From: Hyphomicrobiales bacterium
GTDB lineage: Bacteria; Pseudomonadota; Alphaproteobacteria; Parvibaculales; Parvibaculaceae
Length of the DNA: 64,000 bases
Direction of reading: 5' to 3'
Assembly (NCBI GenBank): GCA_016124805.1
Contig: WGND01000006.1
Location: 79,587-143,586 of the forward strand
Shown: positions 42,607 to 51,752 of the stretch, piece after piece
How positions within the stretch are numbered: the stretch's first letter is position 1
Layout of the letters: every line of letters begins with the position of its first letter
Translations under genes and position numbers: made by a program
The notes under the pieces: generated by a model
Told to the model about the DNA's origin: nothing
Database searches by the model: none
Seen by the model: only the letters and a program-made list of their open reading frames with translations

Positions 42607-44745
42607 ATGGCTACTGCCGTTCAGAAGATCACCCTGTCGTCCTCGCGCGACATCCCCTTCAACAAGCTGGTGCTCAGCCAGTCGAACGTCCGGCGCGTGA
42701 AGGCCGGCGTCTCGATCGAGGAGCTGGCCGAGGACATCGCCCGGCGCGGCCTGCTTCAGGGCCTCAATGTCCGCCCCGTGCTCGATGCCGAAGACAAGGA
42801 AACCGGCATGTTCGAGATCCCGGCTGGCGGCCGCCGCTACCGGGCGCTCGAACGGCTGGTCAAGCAGAAGCGTCTGGCGAAGACCGCGCCCGTGCCCTGC
42901 GTTGTCCGCGATCCAGCGGCCGGCATCCTCGCCGAAGACGATTCGCTCGCCGAAAACTGCCAGCGCGCCCCGCTCCATCCGCTCGACCAGTTTCGCGCCT
43001 TCCAGACACTTCGCGAGAAGGGCCAGTCCGAGGAGGAGATCGCGGCCGCCTTCTTCGTGCCCGTCAACGTCGTCAAGCAGCGGCTGCGGCTCGCCTCGGT
43101 TTCACCATCGCTGCTCGAAACCTATGCCGAGGACGGCATGTCGCTCGAGCAGTTGATGGCCTTCACCGTCTCCTCCGACCATGCCCGCCAGGAACAGGTC
43201 TGGGAGGCGATCCGGAATAGCTGGTCGAAGGAGCCCTATCAGATCCGCCGCATGCTGACGGAATCGACGGTACGCGCCTCCGACAAGCGCGCCGTGTTCG
43301 TGGGGATCGACGCCTATGAGGCGGCCGGCGGCATCGTCCTGCGCGACCTGTTCCAGTCCGACGATGGCGGATGGCTGCAGGATGCAGCGCTGCTCGACCG
43401 GCTAGCCGCCGAGAAGCTGAAGGTCATGGCCGATGAGATCGCCAATGAAGGCTGGAAGTGGATCGAGATTGCCGTCAGCTTTCCCTACGACAACGCCCGC
43501 GGCCTGCGCGCGCTCGCCGGTACGCCGATCGACCTTACCGCCGATGAGCAGGCGACGATCGACGCCCTGAACGCCGAATATGCGAAGCTGGAGGCCGAGT
43601 ATGACGGCGCGGACGAGCTGCCTGACGAGGTCGATGAGCGGCTCGGCGAGATCGAGACGGCGCTCGCCAATTTCGAGAGCCGACCGGTCCATTACGATCC
43701 GGCCGACATCGTTCGCGCCGGCGTCTTCGTCAACATCGATGCGGACGGCTCGCTCCTCGTCGATCGCGGCTATGTCCGGCCCGAGGACGAGGCGCCGGCC
43801 GCCGTCGACGGCGAGGATGGCGAAGACGCTCCGGCCAACGCGGGCGATCCCGCGGCGCCCTCCATCCAGCGCGCCGTCATCACCATCGGCGGCCAGCCCG
43901 TCGAGCCGGAGGAAGACGAGGACGATGTCATCAAGCCGCTGCCCGATCGTCTGGTGATGGAGCTGACCGCGCACCGCACGCTGGCGCTGCGCGATGCCAT
44001 GGCCAACAATCCCCACGTCGCCATGACGGCGCTGCTGCACAAGCTCGTCACCGATGTCTTCCAGCGCATGTCGAGCGCTGGCGGGTGCCTGGAGGCCTCG
44101 GTCCACCATGTCTTCTTCCCCGCCCAGTCCGCCGACCTGAAGGACAGCCCGTCCGCGAAGTCGGTGAACGAGCGGCAGGAGGCGTGGAAGACCGACATCC
44201 CGCAGGACGATCAGGCCCTGTGGGACTGGCTCGACGCGCTCGATGACGCCAGCCGCACGGCGCTGCTCGCTCATTGCGTCAGCTATGGCGTCAACGCCCT
44301 CTACGAGAAGGTCGACCGCTATGGCGGCTCCGGTCTCTCGCAGCATGGGCTCGGACGCCGCCTCGGCCAGGCTGACCGACTGGCTCGTGCCTGCGGGCTC
44401 GACATGGCGGAGGCTGGCTGGAAGCCGACCGTCGAGAACTATCTCGGCCGTGTCACCAAGGCTCGCATCCTGGAAGCCGTGCGCGAGGCCCGAGGGGAAC
44501 AGGCCGCCCAGCTCATCGATCATCTGAAGAAGGGCGATATGGCGAAGGAAGCCGAGCGCCTTCTTACCGACACAGGTTGGCTGCCCGAACCCCTGCGTCT
44601 TGCCGACGCCGAGTCGGTTGCCGACGTGGCGACGGCCGAGGGAGAAACCGAGGCGCTGCCCGACTTCCTCGCCGGCGATGACGACGCGCCTTCCGCCAGC
44701 GCCGATGGCGAGGATGACCCGGCCCGTATGATCGCTGCGGAATAG
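42607..44745 (+). CDS. ParB/RepB/Spo0J-type protein
   Basis: The 712-residue protein starts with a ParB N-domain: LVLSQSNVRRVKAGVSIEEL, then GLLQGLNVRPVLD, GGRRYRAL at about residue 75, and a helix-turn-helix with QSEEEIAAAFFVPVNVVKQR near 153. The remaining 500 residues are long, acidic in places and not recognised. Plasmid ParB proteins bind a centromere site or act as CTP-dependent nucleases; this type is common on alphaproteobacterial mobile elements without a ParA beside it. The start follows leader L2. Confidence 0.88.
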   Translation: MATAVQKITLSSSRDIPFNKLVLSQSNVRRVKAGVSIEELAEDIARRGLLQGLNVRPVLDAEDKETGMFEIPAGGRRYRALERLVKQKRLAKTAPVPCVVRDPAAGILAEDDSLAENCQRAPLHPLDQFRAFQTLREKGQSEEEIAAAFFVPVNVVKQRLRLASVSPSLLETYAEDGMSLEQLMAFTVSSDHARQEQVWEAIRNSWSKEPYQIRRMLTESTVRASDKRAVFVGIDAYEAAGGIVLRDLFQSDDGGWLQDAALLDRLAAEKLKVMADEIANEGWKWIEIAVSFPYDNARGLRALAGTPIDLTADEQATIDALNAEYAKLEAEYDGADELPDEVDERLGEIETALANFESRPVHYDPADIVRAGVFVNIDADGSLLVDRGYVRPEDEAPAAVDGEDGEDAPANAGDPAAPSIQRAVITIGGQPVEPEEDEDDVIKPLPDRLVMELTAHRTLALRDAMANNPHVAMTALLHKLVTDVFQRMSSAGGCLEASVHHVFFPAQSADLKDSPSAKSVNERQEAWKTDIPQDDQALWDWLDALDDASRTALLAHCVSYGVNALYEKVDRYGGSGLSQHGLGRRLGQADRLARACGLDMAEAGWKPTVENYLGRVTKARILEAVREARGEQAAQLIDHLKKGDMAKEAERLLTDTGWLPEPLRLADAESVADVATAEGETEALPDFLAGDDDAPSASADGEDDPARMIAAE

Positions 44746-44803
44746 CCGAGCCATGCGGGGCGGCTAGAGCCGCCTCGCATCCCTTCACCCCATCCGCTTA
44801 TTC

Positions 44804-44860
44804 GAGCCCGGCCCCCCGCAATGGGGAACAGCCGGGCTCCTCTCGTTTCAGGAGCCTCGC
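44804..44860 (+). promoter_or_regulatory. Leader L4 with mutually exclusive hairpins
   Basis: A perfect 9-bp stem GAGCCCGGC/GCCGGGCTC (44804-44812/44831-44839), with an inner CCCC/GGGG, precedes the gene. GGCTCC (44835-44840), which overlaps the 3' arm of that stem, can instead pair with GGAGCC (44851-44856), which holds the ribosome site. The first hairpin would free the site; the second would hide it. Confidence 0.55.
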
Positions 44861-45289
44861 ATGGCCGACTATTTCACTCATTTCTCATGCCTGCTCGATG
44901 TCTACACGCCACGGAACGCCGCCCGCGCGCTCGACCTCTATAACAGGCTGTCCGAAGACGGCGCGGCGGAAGACCCGCCGTCCGACGGCTTCCTGCTTTC
45001 GATCCAGCCCGAGCATGGCGGCACGAAGCTCTGGATCCGCGACGATGTCACGGGCGACCCGCAGCGCGTCATCGACTTCGTGCTGCACTGTGCACAGACC
45101 TTCGGTCTCACCGGCCGCTGGGGTTTCCAGTACGCCAACACCTGCTCGCGTCCGCGCATCGATACCTTCGGCGGCGGCGCGCATGTGCTCGATCTCGGCT
45201 CCGGCCAATCCGTCACCTGGATCGGCACGCACGGATGGCTCGCCGACATGCTTACGACGGGAGGGTCGGACGATGCCGAGAATCGTTGA
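44861..45289 (+). CDS. Hypothetical ICE backbone protein
   Basis: The 142-residue protein starts ADYFTHFSCLLDVYTPRNAA and continues with GFLLSIQPEHGGTKLWIRDD and CSRPRIDTFGGGAHVLDL. I know this type from alphaproteobacterial plasmids and ICEs but no function. It is soluble with mixed alpha/beta character. CAGGAGCC precedes the ATG in leader L4. It overlaps the next gene by 17 bases. Confidence 0.75.
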   Translation: MADYFTHFSCLLDVYTPRNAARALDLYNRLSEDGAAEDPPSDGFLLSIQPEHGGTKLWIRDDVTGDPQRVIDFVLHCAQTFGLTGRWGFQYANTCSRPRIDTFGGGAHVLDLGSGQSVTWIGTHGWLADMLTTGGSDDAENR

Positions 45290-45917
45290 AACCACCGTCT
45301 ATCAGCTCGGCGAGCTGCCCGTGGAGGCACGGGAGAAGGCGCGCGCCTGGTTCCGCGACAGCATGGACACCGATGATTGGTACGAATTCGTCTACGAGGA
45401 CTTCGAGGCGATCTGCGCCATTCTCGGGGTGCGGCTCAAGACCCGCACGGTGCGCCTCTATGGCGGCGGCACGCGGCAGAAGCCGTGCGTCTATTTCCGC
45501 GGTTTCTGGTCGCAGGGCGATGGCGCCTGCTTCGAGGCCTTCTATTCCCATGCGAAAGGTGCTCCCCACAAGATCAGGGCGCATGCGCCACAAGACGGCG
45601 AGCTTCACCGGATCGCGGATGCCTTGCAGGCGGTCCAGAAGCGGAATTTCTATCAGCTTCGTGCCGATGCAAGCCATCGCGGCCATTACCATCACGAATA
45701 CTGCATGGCGATCTCGGTCGAGCGCGACAGTCCGACCTATCAGGACATGACCGCCGATGCGGAGGAAGCCGTGACGGAGGCGCTGCGCGATCTCGCCCGC
45801 TGGCTCTACCGCCAGCTTGAGCGGGAATATGAGTATCAGACCTCGGACGCGGTGGTCGACGAGGCGATCGTCGTCAACGCATACACCTTCACCAATTCCG
45901 GGCGCCGCTTCGGCTGA
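45273..45917 (+). CDS. Antitoxin-of-TA-stability-system-like protein
   Basis: The 214-residue product (PRIVETTVYQLGELPVEARE at the start) belongs to a family often annotated as an antitoxin of a TA stability system N-terminal protein. VYQLGELPVEAREKARAWFRD and ISVERDSPTYQDMT are its recognisable parts. No toxin partner is visible, so the annotation may be misleading. GGGAGGG lies eight bases before the ATG. Start overlaps the previous gene. Confidence 0.7.
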   Translation: MPRIVETTVYQLGELPVEAREKARAWFRDSMDTDDWYEFVYEDFEAICAILGVRLKTRTVRLYGGGTRQKPCVYFRGFWSQGDGACFEAFYSHAKGAPHKIRAHAPQDGELHRIADALQAVQKRNFYQLRADASHRGHYHHEYCMAISVERDSPTYQDMTADAEEAVTEALRDLARWLYRQLEREYEYQTSDAVVDEAIVVNAYTFTNSGRRFG

Positions 45918-45970
45918 GTGTCTGGGCGCCATCGTCACGATGTCGGTCCGGTCAGAGGGAGAGGACGGCC

Positions 45971-46048
45971 GGGACGGGTTTGAGCCGGTGCGGTCGAGAG
46001 AGAGCGCCGACCGGTTCGTCCCGTCCCGCTCTCCTCGAGGTTCCCTCC
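45971..46048 (+). promoter_or_regulatory. Structured leader L3 of the methylase-helicase gene
   Basis: The outer stem GGGACGGG (45971-45978) pairs perfectly with CCCGTCCC (46020-46027). The inner stem CGGTCG/CGACCG (45991-45996/46008-46013) carries the loop AGAGAGAGCGC. It shares GACGGGTT and GGTCGAGAGAGAG with L2. GAGG at 46037 and the ATG at 46049 follow. Confidence 0.55.
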
Positions 46049-49000
46049 ATGACTACTGTCTCCGCAACCGCCCCTGCGGCCGTGTCCCTCCCGCTCGTTC
46101 CCGATCCGGCATCTCGCATCGCCGAGGCGGCGCGCCTTCTCCTCCCCCATCTCGAACGCGGCCAGCGCATCGACGCAGGCGTCCTGCGCGCCGCCATGGA
46201 AACGGCCTTCGGCGCCTCCGATGCGACCGGCGCCTGGGACTGGAAGACCGCCTATGACGCCTGCGAAGCGGCGACCGTGCTGTTCCTGCGCAAATACGGA
46301 AAGGCGCTTTCCCGCAAAGCCGGCTCTCCGGCGGCGATGCTGCCGATGCTGGCGAAGATCGCCGGCCTACTTCCCACCCACACGCGCCGTTCGGCCGAGA
46401 GCGAGACCTACCAGCAATTTTCGACGCCGATCTCGCTCGGCCTCGCAGCCGCAACCGCCGCGGCGATTTCCGGCGCCGACCGTGTGCTGGAGCCGTCTGC
46501 CGGCACCGGCCTGCTCGCCATCCTGGCCGAGATCGCGGGCGCATCGCTGGTCCTGAACGAACTGGCCGAGACCCGCGCCGGTCTTCTCTCCCACCTCTTT
46601 CCGGCCATTGCCGTCAGCCGCTTCGACGCCGCGCAAATCGACGATCATCTCGATGCGGCAATTGTGCCCTCCGTCGTTCTGATGAACCCGCCATTCTCGG
46701 CAATGGCGAACGTCTCGGGCCGGATGGCCGACGCCGTCTGTCGTCATGTCGCCTCGGCGCTGGCGCGCCTAGCTGACGGCGGACGACTGGTGGCGATCAC
46801 CGGCGCGAACTTTTCTCCCGACAATCCGATCTGGACCGCGGCATTCACCCGCTTACAGGCGCGCGGGCGTGTGGTGTTCACCGCCGCCATCGACGGCGCG
46901 ATCTATGCCAGGCACGGCACCACCATCGATACGCGCCTGACGGTCCTCGACAAGCTGCCCGCCGATGATCCGGCGGTGTTCCCAGCATCGCAGGGCGTCG
47001 CGCCCGACGCCGCCACGCTGCTCGGCTGGATCGACGCCCATGTTCCGGCGCGTCTGCCGGTCGCGGCTTCGGCTCGGGTTTCCGCCATTCCCGCCGCCGC
47101 GTGTGCCGTCGCTGCGCGCCCCGTCCGGGGACATGCCGCACGGCCATCCACTTCCGTTCCGGTTAGCCTCGCCGAGTCCGATGGCGTCGAGCTTGACTTT
47201 GAGACGGTGGACTGGACGCCGCCCGAGGACACCGGGCTAACGGATGCGATCTATGAGGAATACGCCCTTCAGTCGATCCATATTCCCGGCGCGCAGGCCC
47301 ATCCCACCAGGCTGGTGCAATCGGCGGCCATGGCCTCGGTAGCGCCACCGAAGCCGAGCTATCGGCCGCGCCTGCCGGCCAACATCGTTACCGATGGCCT
47401 GCTGTCGGACGCCCAGCTCGAGACGGTGATCTATGCCGGCGAGGCCCATGGCGATTTCCTCGCCGGGTCCTGGACCGTGGACGAGACCTTCGACATCGTC
47501 TCGGCCGCGCGCGACGATGCGCCGAATGCCGTGCGTTTCCGGCGCGGCTTCATGCTCGGTGACGGGACCGGCGCCGGCAAGGGCCGCCAGTCGGCCGGCA
47601 TCATCCTCGACAACTGGATGCAGGGGCATCGCAAGGCGGTCTGGATCTCCAAGGCCGATCTCATCGAGGACGCCCGGCGCGACTGGTCGGCGCTCGGCAT
47701 GGAGCGGCTGCTGGTGACGCCGCTTTCCCGCTTTCCGCAAGGGCGGCCCATCACGCTTCAGGAAGGCGTCCTGTTCACCACCTATTCCACGCTGCGCTCC
47801 GACGAGCGTGGTGAGAAGCTTTCCCGCGTCAGACAGATCGTCGAATGGTTGGGCTCCGACTTCGACGGAGTAATCGTTTTCGACGAAAGCCACGCCATGC
47901 AGAATGCCGCTGGCAGCAAGGGCGAACGCGGCGAGCAAGCCGCCTCGCAGCAGGGACGTGCAGGCCTTCGCCTCCAGCACGCGCTGCCCAATGCCCGCGT
48001 CGTCTATGTGTCCGCCACAGGCGCGACCACCGTCCACAATCTCGCCTACGCGCAGCGGCTCGGCCTCTGGGGCGGCGAGGATTTCCCTTTCGCGACCCGG
48101 GCCGAGTTCGTCGAGGCGATCGAGGCCGGCGGCGTCGCGGCGATGGAAGTGCTGGCGCGCGACCTGAAGGCACTCGGCCTCTACACCGCCCGGTCGCTCT
48201 CCTATGACGGCATCGAATATGAGCTGGTCGAGCACCAGCTCACGCATGAACAGACCCGCATCTATGATGCCTATGCCGGGGCTTTCAAAGTGATCCATAA
48301 CAATCTCGATGCGGCGATGCAGGCCGCCAACATCACCGGCGAGCATGGCACGCTGAACCGACAGGCGAAGTCGGCGGCGCGTTCCGCGTTCGAGTCCACC
48401 AAGCAGCGGTTTTTCGGCCATCTGCTCACTTCGATGAAGACGCCGACGCTGATCCGCTCGATCGAGCGCGATCTCGAGGAAGGTCACGCCGCGGTCATCC
48501 AGATCGTGTCGACCGGCGAGGCGCTGATGGAGCGGCGCCTTGCGGAAATTCCGACCGAGGAGTGGAACGACGTCCGGGTCGACATCACGCCTCGCGAATA
48601 TGTTCTATCGTACCTGCAGCACAGCTTTCCGGTGCAGCTCTACGAACCCTTCACCGACAGCGAGGGCAACCTGTCGTCCCGGCCGGTTTTCCGCGATGGC
48701 CAGCCGGTCGAAAGCCGCGAGGCTGTCGCCCGCCGCGACCGCCTGATCGAGAAGCTCGCCTCCCTGCCGCCCGTTCCCGGCGCGCTCGACCAGGTCGTGC
48801 AGCATTTCAGCACCGACACGGTGGCGGAAGTCACCGGCCGCTCGCGCCGCATCCTACGCAAGACCGGCGCGGACGGGATCGACCGACTGAGGGTCGAGAA
48901 CCGCGCCGCCTCGGCCTCGCTCGCCGATGTGGCCGCCTTCATGGACGATCAGAAGCGCGTGCTCGTCTTCTCCGACGCGGGCGGGACGGGCCGCAGCTAC

Positions 49001-50392
49001 CACGCCGAACTGTCGGCGCGGAACCAGCGGCTGCGGGTCCACTATCTCCTGGAGCCGGGCTGGAAGGCCGACGCCGCCATCCAGGGCCTGGGGCGGACCA
49101 ACCGCACCAACCAGGCGCAGCCGCCGCTCTTCCGGCCGATCGCCACCGACGTGAAGGCCGAGAAGCGTTTCCTGTCCACCATCGCGCGGCGGCTCGACAC
49201 GCTGGGCGCGATCACGCGCGGCCAGCGTCAGACCGGTGGCCAGGGCCTGTTCCGGCCCGAGGACAATCTGGAAAGTCCCTATGCGCGCGATGCGCTGCGG
49301 CAGCTCTACATGCTGCTGGTGCGCGGCAGGGTCGAGGGCTGCTCGCTTCAGATGTTCGAGGATGCCACCGGCCTCTCGCTCATGGACGCGAACGGCATCA
49401 GGGACGAATTGCCGCCGATCACCACCTTCCTCAACCGGTTGCTTGCGCTGACCATCGAGCTTCAGGGCATCCTGTTCACGGCGTTCGAGCAGCTTCTGAA
49501 TGCCAGGATCGAAGGCGCCATCGCATCTGGTACCTATGACATGGGGCTGGAGACGCTCAAGGCCGCGAGCTTCGTCGTCACCGGCCGGCGCACCATCCAT
49601 GTCCATCCCGGCACCGGCGCGGAAACCCGCCTGCTGACCATCACCCAGCGCGAACGCAACCGGCCGGTCGCGCTCGACCAGGCCCTTGCCAACCTCTCGG
49701 ATCGTCGCGCCGTGCTGCTCGTCAACGAGCGTTCGGGCCGGGCCGCAGTTCAGATCCCGACCAGCAGCGTCATGCTCGACGATGGCGAGATCGAACGGCG
49801 TGTCCGCCTGATCCGGCCGATGGAGGCCCACAATATCCCTGTGAAGATGATGGGCGAGACGCACTGGGTCGAGGCCGACGAAGGCGCGTTCGCCAAGGCA
49901 TGGAACGCCGAGCTGGCCGAGGTGCCGGAATTCTCCGACAGCACCATCCATGTCGTCGCCGGGCTGCTGTTGCCGATCTGGAAGCGCCTGCCGAACGAGT
50001 CGACGCGAGTCTATCGGCTTCAGACCGATGACGGCGAGCGCATCGTCGGCCGCCGGGTTTCGCCGGCATGGGTGGCGGAAGCGACCGCCGCCGGCGCAAC
50101 GACACTGACGCCGGTCGATGCCTTTGCGGCCCTGATGGACGGCCGGACGATCCTCGACCTTGCTGAAGGGCTCCAATTGCGCCGGGTGCGCGTCATGGGC
50201 GCCCATCGTATCGAGCTGTCGGGTTTCACCGACACCATGCGTGACCGGCTCCGCGCATACGGGCTGTTCCACGAGATCATTTCGTGGAAGCTGCGCATGT
50301 TCGTGCCGACCGATGCGTGTGGTGCGGGCGTGCTGGCGAAGGTGCTGGAGCGCTTTCCCATTGAGCGCGTCTCCGAACGGGAGGCTGCGTGA
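46049..50392 (+). CDS. Methyltransferase-strawberry-notch helicase fusion
   Basis: The 1,447-residue protein has an N-terminal SAM-dependent DNA methylase fold: VLEPSAGTGLLAILAE at about residue 147 and the catalytic NPPF near 212. A strawberry-notch type SF2 helicase follows, with GDGTGAGKGRQ (Walker A-like) near 504, FDESHAMQNA near 611, SATGAT, and a C-terminal domain with GLGRTNRTNQAQPP near 1013. Such proteins are backbone genes of alphaproteobacterial ICEs and are thought to protect or process transferred DNA. The TGA overlaps the next ATG by one base. Confidence 0.88.
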   Translation: MTTVSATAPAAVSLPLVPDPASRIAEAARLLLPHLERGQRIDAGVLRAAMETAFGASDATGAWDWKTAYDACEAATVLFLRKYGKALSRKAGSPAAMLPMLAKIAGLLPTHTRRSAESETYQQFSTPISLGLAAATAAAISGADRVLEPSAGTGLLAILAEIAGASLVLNELAETRAGLLSHLFPAIAVSRFDAAQIDDHLDAAIVPSVVLMNPPFSAMANVSGRMADAVCRHVASALARLADGGRLVAITGANFSPDNPIWTAAFTRLQARGRVVFTAAIDGAIYARHGTTIDTRLTVLDKLPADDPAVFPASQGVAPDAATLLGWIDAHVPARLPVAASARVSAIPAAACAVAARPVRGHAARPSTSVPVSLAESDGVELDFETVDWTPPEDTGLTDAIYEEYALQSIHIPGAQAHPTRLVQSAAMASVAPPKPSYRPRLPANIVTDGLLSDAQLETVIYAGEAHGDFLAGSWTVDETFDIVSAARDDAPNAVRFRRGFMLGDGTGAGKGRQSAGIILDNWMQGHRKAVWISKADLIEDARRDWSALGMERLLVTPLSRFPQGRPITLQEGVLFTTYSTLRSDERGEKLSRVRQIVEWLGSDFDGVIVFDESHAMQNAAGSKGERGEQAASQQGRAGLRLQHALPNARVVYVSATGATTVHNLAYAQRLGLWGGEDFPFATRAEFVEAIEAGGVAAMEVLARDLKALGLYTARSLSYDGIEYELVEHQLTHEQTRIYDAYAGAFKVIHNNLDAAMQAANITGEHGTLNRQAKSAARSAFESTKQRFFGHLLTSMKTPTLIRSIERDLEEGHAAVIQIVSTGEALMERRLAEIPTEEWNDVRVDITPREYVLSYLQHSFPVQLYEPFTDSEGNLSSRPVFRDGQPVESREAVARRDRLIEKLASLPPVPGALDQVVQHFSTDTVAEVTGRSRRILRKTGADGIDRLRVENRAASASLADVAAFMDDQKRVLVFSDAGGTGRSYHAELSARNQRLRVHYLLEPGWKADAAIQGLGRTNRTNQAQPPLFRPIATDVKAEKRFLSTIARRLDTLGAITRGQRQTGGQGLFRPEDNLESPYARDALRQLYMLLVRGRVEGCSLQMFEDATGLSLMDANGIRDELPPITTFLNRLLALTIELQGILFTAFEQLLNARIEGAIASGTYDMGLETLKAASFVVTGRRTIHVHPGTGAETRLLTITQRERNRPVALDQALANLSDRRAVLLVNERSGRAAVQIPTSSVMLDDGEIERRVRLIRPMEAHNIPVKMMGETHWVEADEGAFAKAWNAELAEVPEFSDSTIHVVAGLLLPIWKRLPNESTRVYRLQTDDGERIVGRRVSPAWVAEATAAGATTLTPVDAFAALMDGRTILDLAEGLQLRRVRVMGAHRIELSGFTDTMRDRLRAYGLFHEIISWKLRMFVPTDACGAGVLAKVLERFPIERVSEREAA

Positions 50393-51435
50393 TGGCCCGT
50401 CACGACGCTTCCGAATTGGCGCGGCGCCTTGCCCGCCAGGCCGAGGCGGTATGCCGGCACTATCTCTCCAATGGTCGCCGACAGGGAAACTATTGGCTGG
50501 TCGGCGATGTCCGCAACACACCGGGCCGCTCGATGTTCGTGCGGCTCACGGGGCCGGAGACCGGTAAGGGCGCGGCGGGAAAATGGACGGATGGCAATAC
50601 GGCCGAACATGGCGACTTGCTCGACGTGATCCGTGAGACGTGTGGCCTCACCGACTTCAACGACGTCGCCGACGAGGCCAGGGCTTTCCTGAGCCTGCCG
50701 CGTCCCGAGCCCGAACCGGATCGCCAACGGAGGCCTGCGCCGGCACCCACCGGATCGTCCGAAGCTGCGCGACGGCTTTTCGCCATGTCGCAGCCGATTA
50801 TGGGCACAGTCGCAGAGGCGTACTTACGGAAACGCGGCATCACGTCTTTGCACGGAACCGGATCACTTCGTTTCCACCCCCGATGCTATTACCGCCCTGA
50901 CGAGCATTCCCCGACAGAGACCTGGCCGGCAATGATCGCGTCCGTCACCGATCTGGCGGGTCGGATCACCGGCGCACATCGCACCTGGCTCACCCCGGAC
51001 GGTTCGGACAAGGCGCCAATCGACACACCGCGACGAGCGATGGGCGACCTTCTCGGGCACGCGGTCCGCTTCGGTGTGCCGGGCGACGTGATGGCGGCGG
51101 GCGAAGGCATCGAGACGGTGCTGTCGCTGCGGTGCGTATTGCCCGACATGGCCATGGCGGCGGCACTCTCGGCTGCTCACCTCTCCGCCATCGTATTCCC
51201 CGAAACGCTGCGCCGACTCTACATCGCGCGCGACAATGATCCGGCCGGAGACGGTGCGATGGCGACGCTGATCGAACGGGCGACCTCGGCCGGGATCGAG
51301 GCGATCGTCGTGTCTCCCGTTCTGGGCGACTTCAACGAGGATCTCCGCACAATGGGACTGGAGAGCCTGCGGGCAGCGGCGCGGGTGCAGATCGCACCAC
51401 AGGACGTCGCGCGCTTCATGGCACTGGCGGCATAG
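50392..51435 (+). CDS. TOPRIM domain protein, primase-like
   Basis: The 347-residue protein has an N-terminal CHC2-like region (AVCRHYLSNGRRQGNYWLVGD, with GKWTDGNTAEHGDLLDV) and a C-terminal TOPRIM with GEGIETVLSL near residue 237 and ARDNDPAGDGA near 281. The acidic triad is complete. It is like the DUF7146/plasmid primase group that makes primers on single-stranded DNA. The ATG at 50392 overlaps the helicase stop (TGATG), so both are co-translated. Confidence 0.85.
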   Translation: MARHDASELARRLARQAEAVCRHYLSNGRRQGNYWLVGDVRNTPGRSMFVRLTGPETGKGAAGKWTDGNTAEHGDLLDVIRETCGLTDFNDVADEARAFLSLPRPEPEPDRQRRPAPAPTGSSEAARRLFAMSQPIMGTVAEAYLRKRGITSLHGTGSLRFHPRCYYRPDEHSPTETWPAMIASVTDLAGRITGAHRTWLTPDGSDKAPIDTPRRAMGDLLGHAVRFGVPGDVMAAGEGIETVLSLRCVLPDMAMAAALSAAHLSAIVFPETLRRLYIARDNDPAGDGAMATLIERATSAGIEAIVVSPVLGDFNEDLRTMGLESLRAAARVQIAPQDVARFMALAA

Positions 51436-51752
51436 CCGGGAGGGAATGCTGGTGGCGGCAACGCCGTCGCTTAGCAATCGCTCGGATGCTCCCAGGTGTC
51501 GGGGAGAGCCGCGACCCGGCCTTCGAGAGGGCGATCGGCCAGCAAACGGCCCGGACCAACAACGTCGGCGTCCGACTATTTTCCGGCGGCCCTGCGGGCC
51601 TTTCCATCGCGAAGCAAAATAGCCGTCCTTCGCCGTCCTCCGCTGCGCTCCGGCCCTCTCGCTCCGCTCCGGGTGCAGGTCCGGTCCGCCCGCCGGCTTT
51701 CGTCGCCAGAAGGCCGCGAGGGTCGCGGTCACACCGACGAAGGAGCATCCCG
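51436..51752. other. Non-coding gap with leader L5
   Basis: I see no gene here. The 317 bases hold CTATTTT and AAAATAG as a distant inverted pair (around 51578-51627), GC-rich repeats, and from about 51650 a region alike to that upstream of the two DUF736 genes. The last 56 bases are leader L5. Confidence 0.5.
51697..51752 (+). promoter_or_regulatory. Structured leader L5 of the DUF2493 gene
   Basis: The outer stem CTTTCGTC (51697-51704) pairs with GACGAAGG (51736-51743), which is part of the ribosome site AAGGAG (51740-51745). The inner stem CCGCGA/TCGCGG (51714-51719/51723-51728) has a GGG loop. It shares AAGGCCGCGA.GGTCGCG with the DUF736 leaders. Confidence 0.6.

Noticed and set aside
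43402..44754. Long open frame on the minus strand opposite the ParB-like gene (450 codons)
   Set aside because: It is antisense to a well-supported gene, has the composition of a codon shadow in high-GC DNA and no domain I know.
48854..50521. Long open frame on the minus strand opposite the helicase gene (555 codons)
   Set aside because: It is a shadow of the plus-strand helicase frame, without a ribosome site or recognisable motif.
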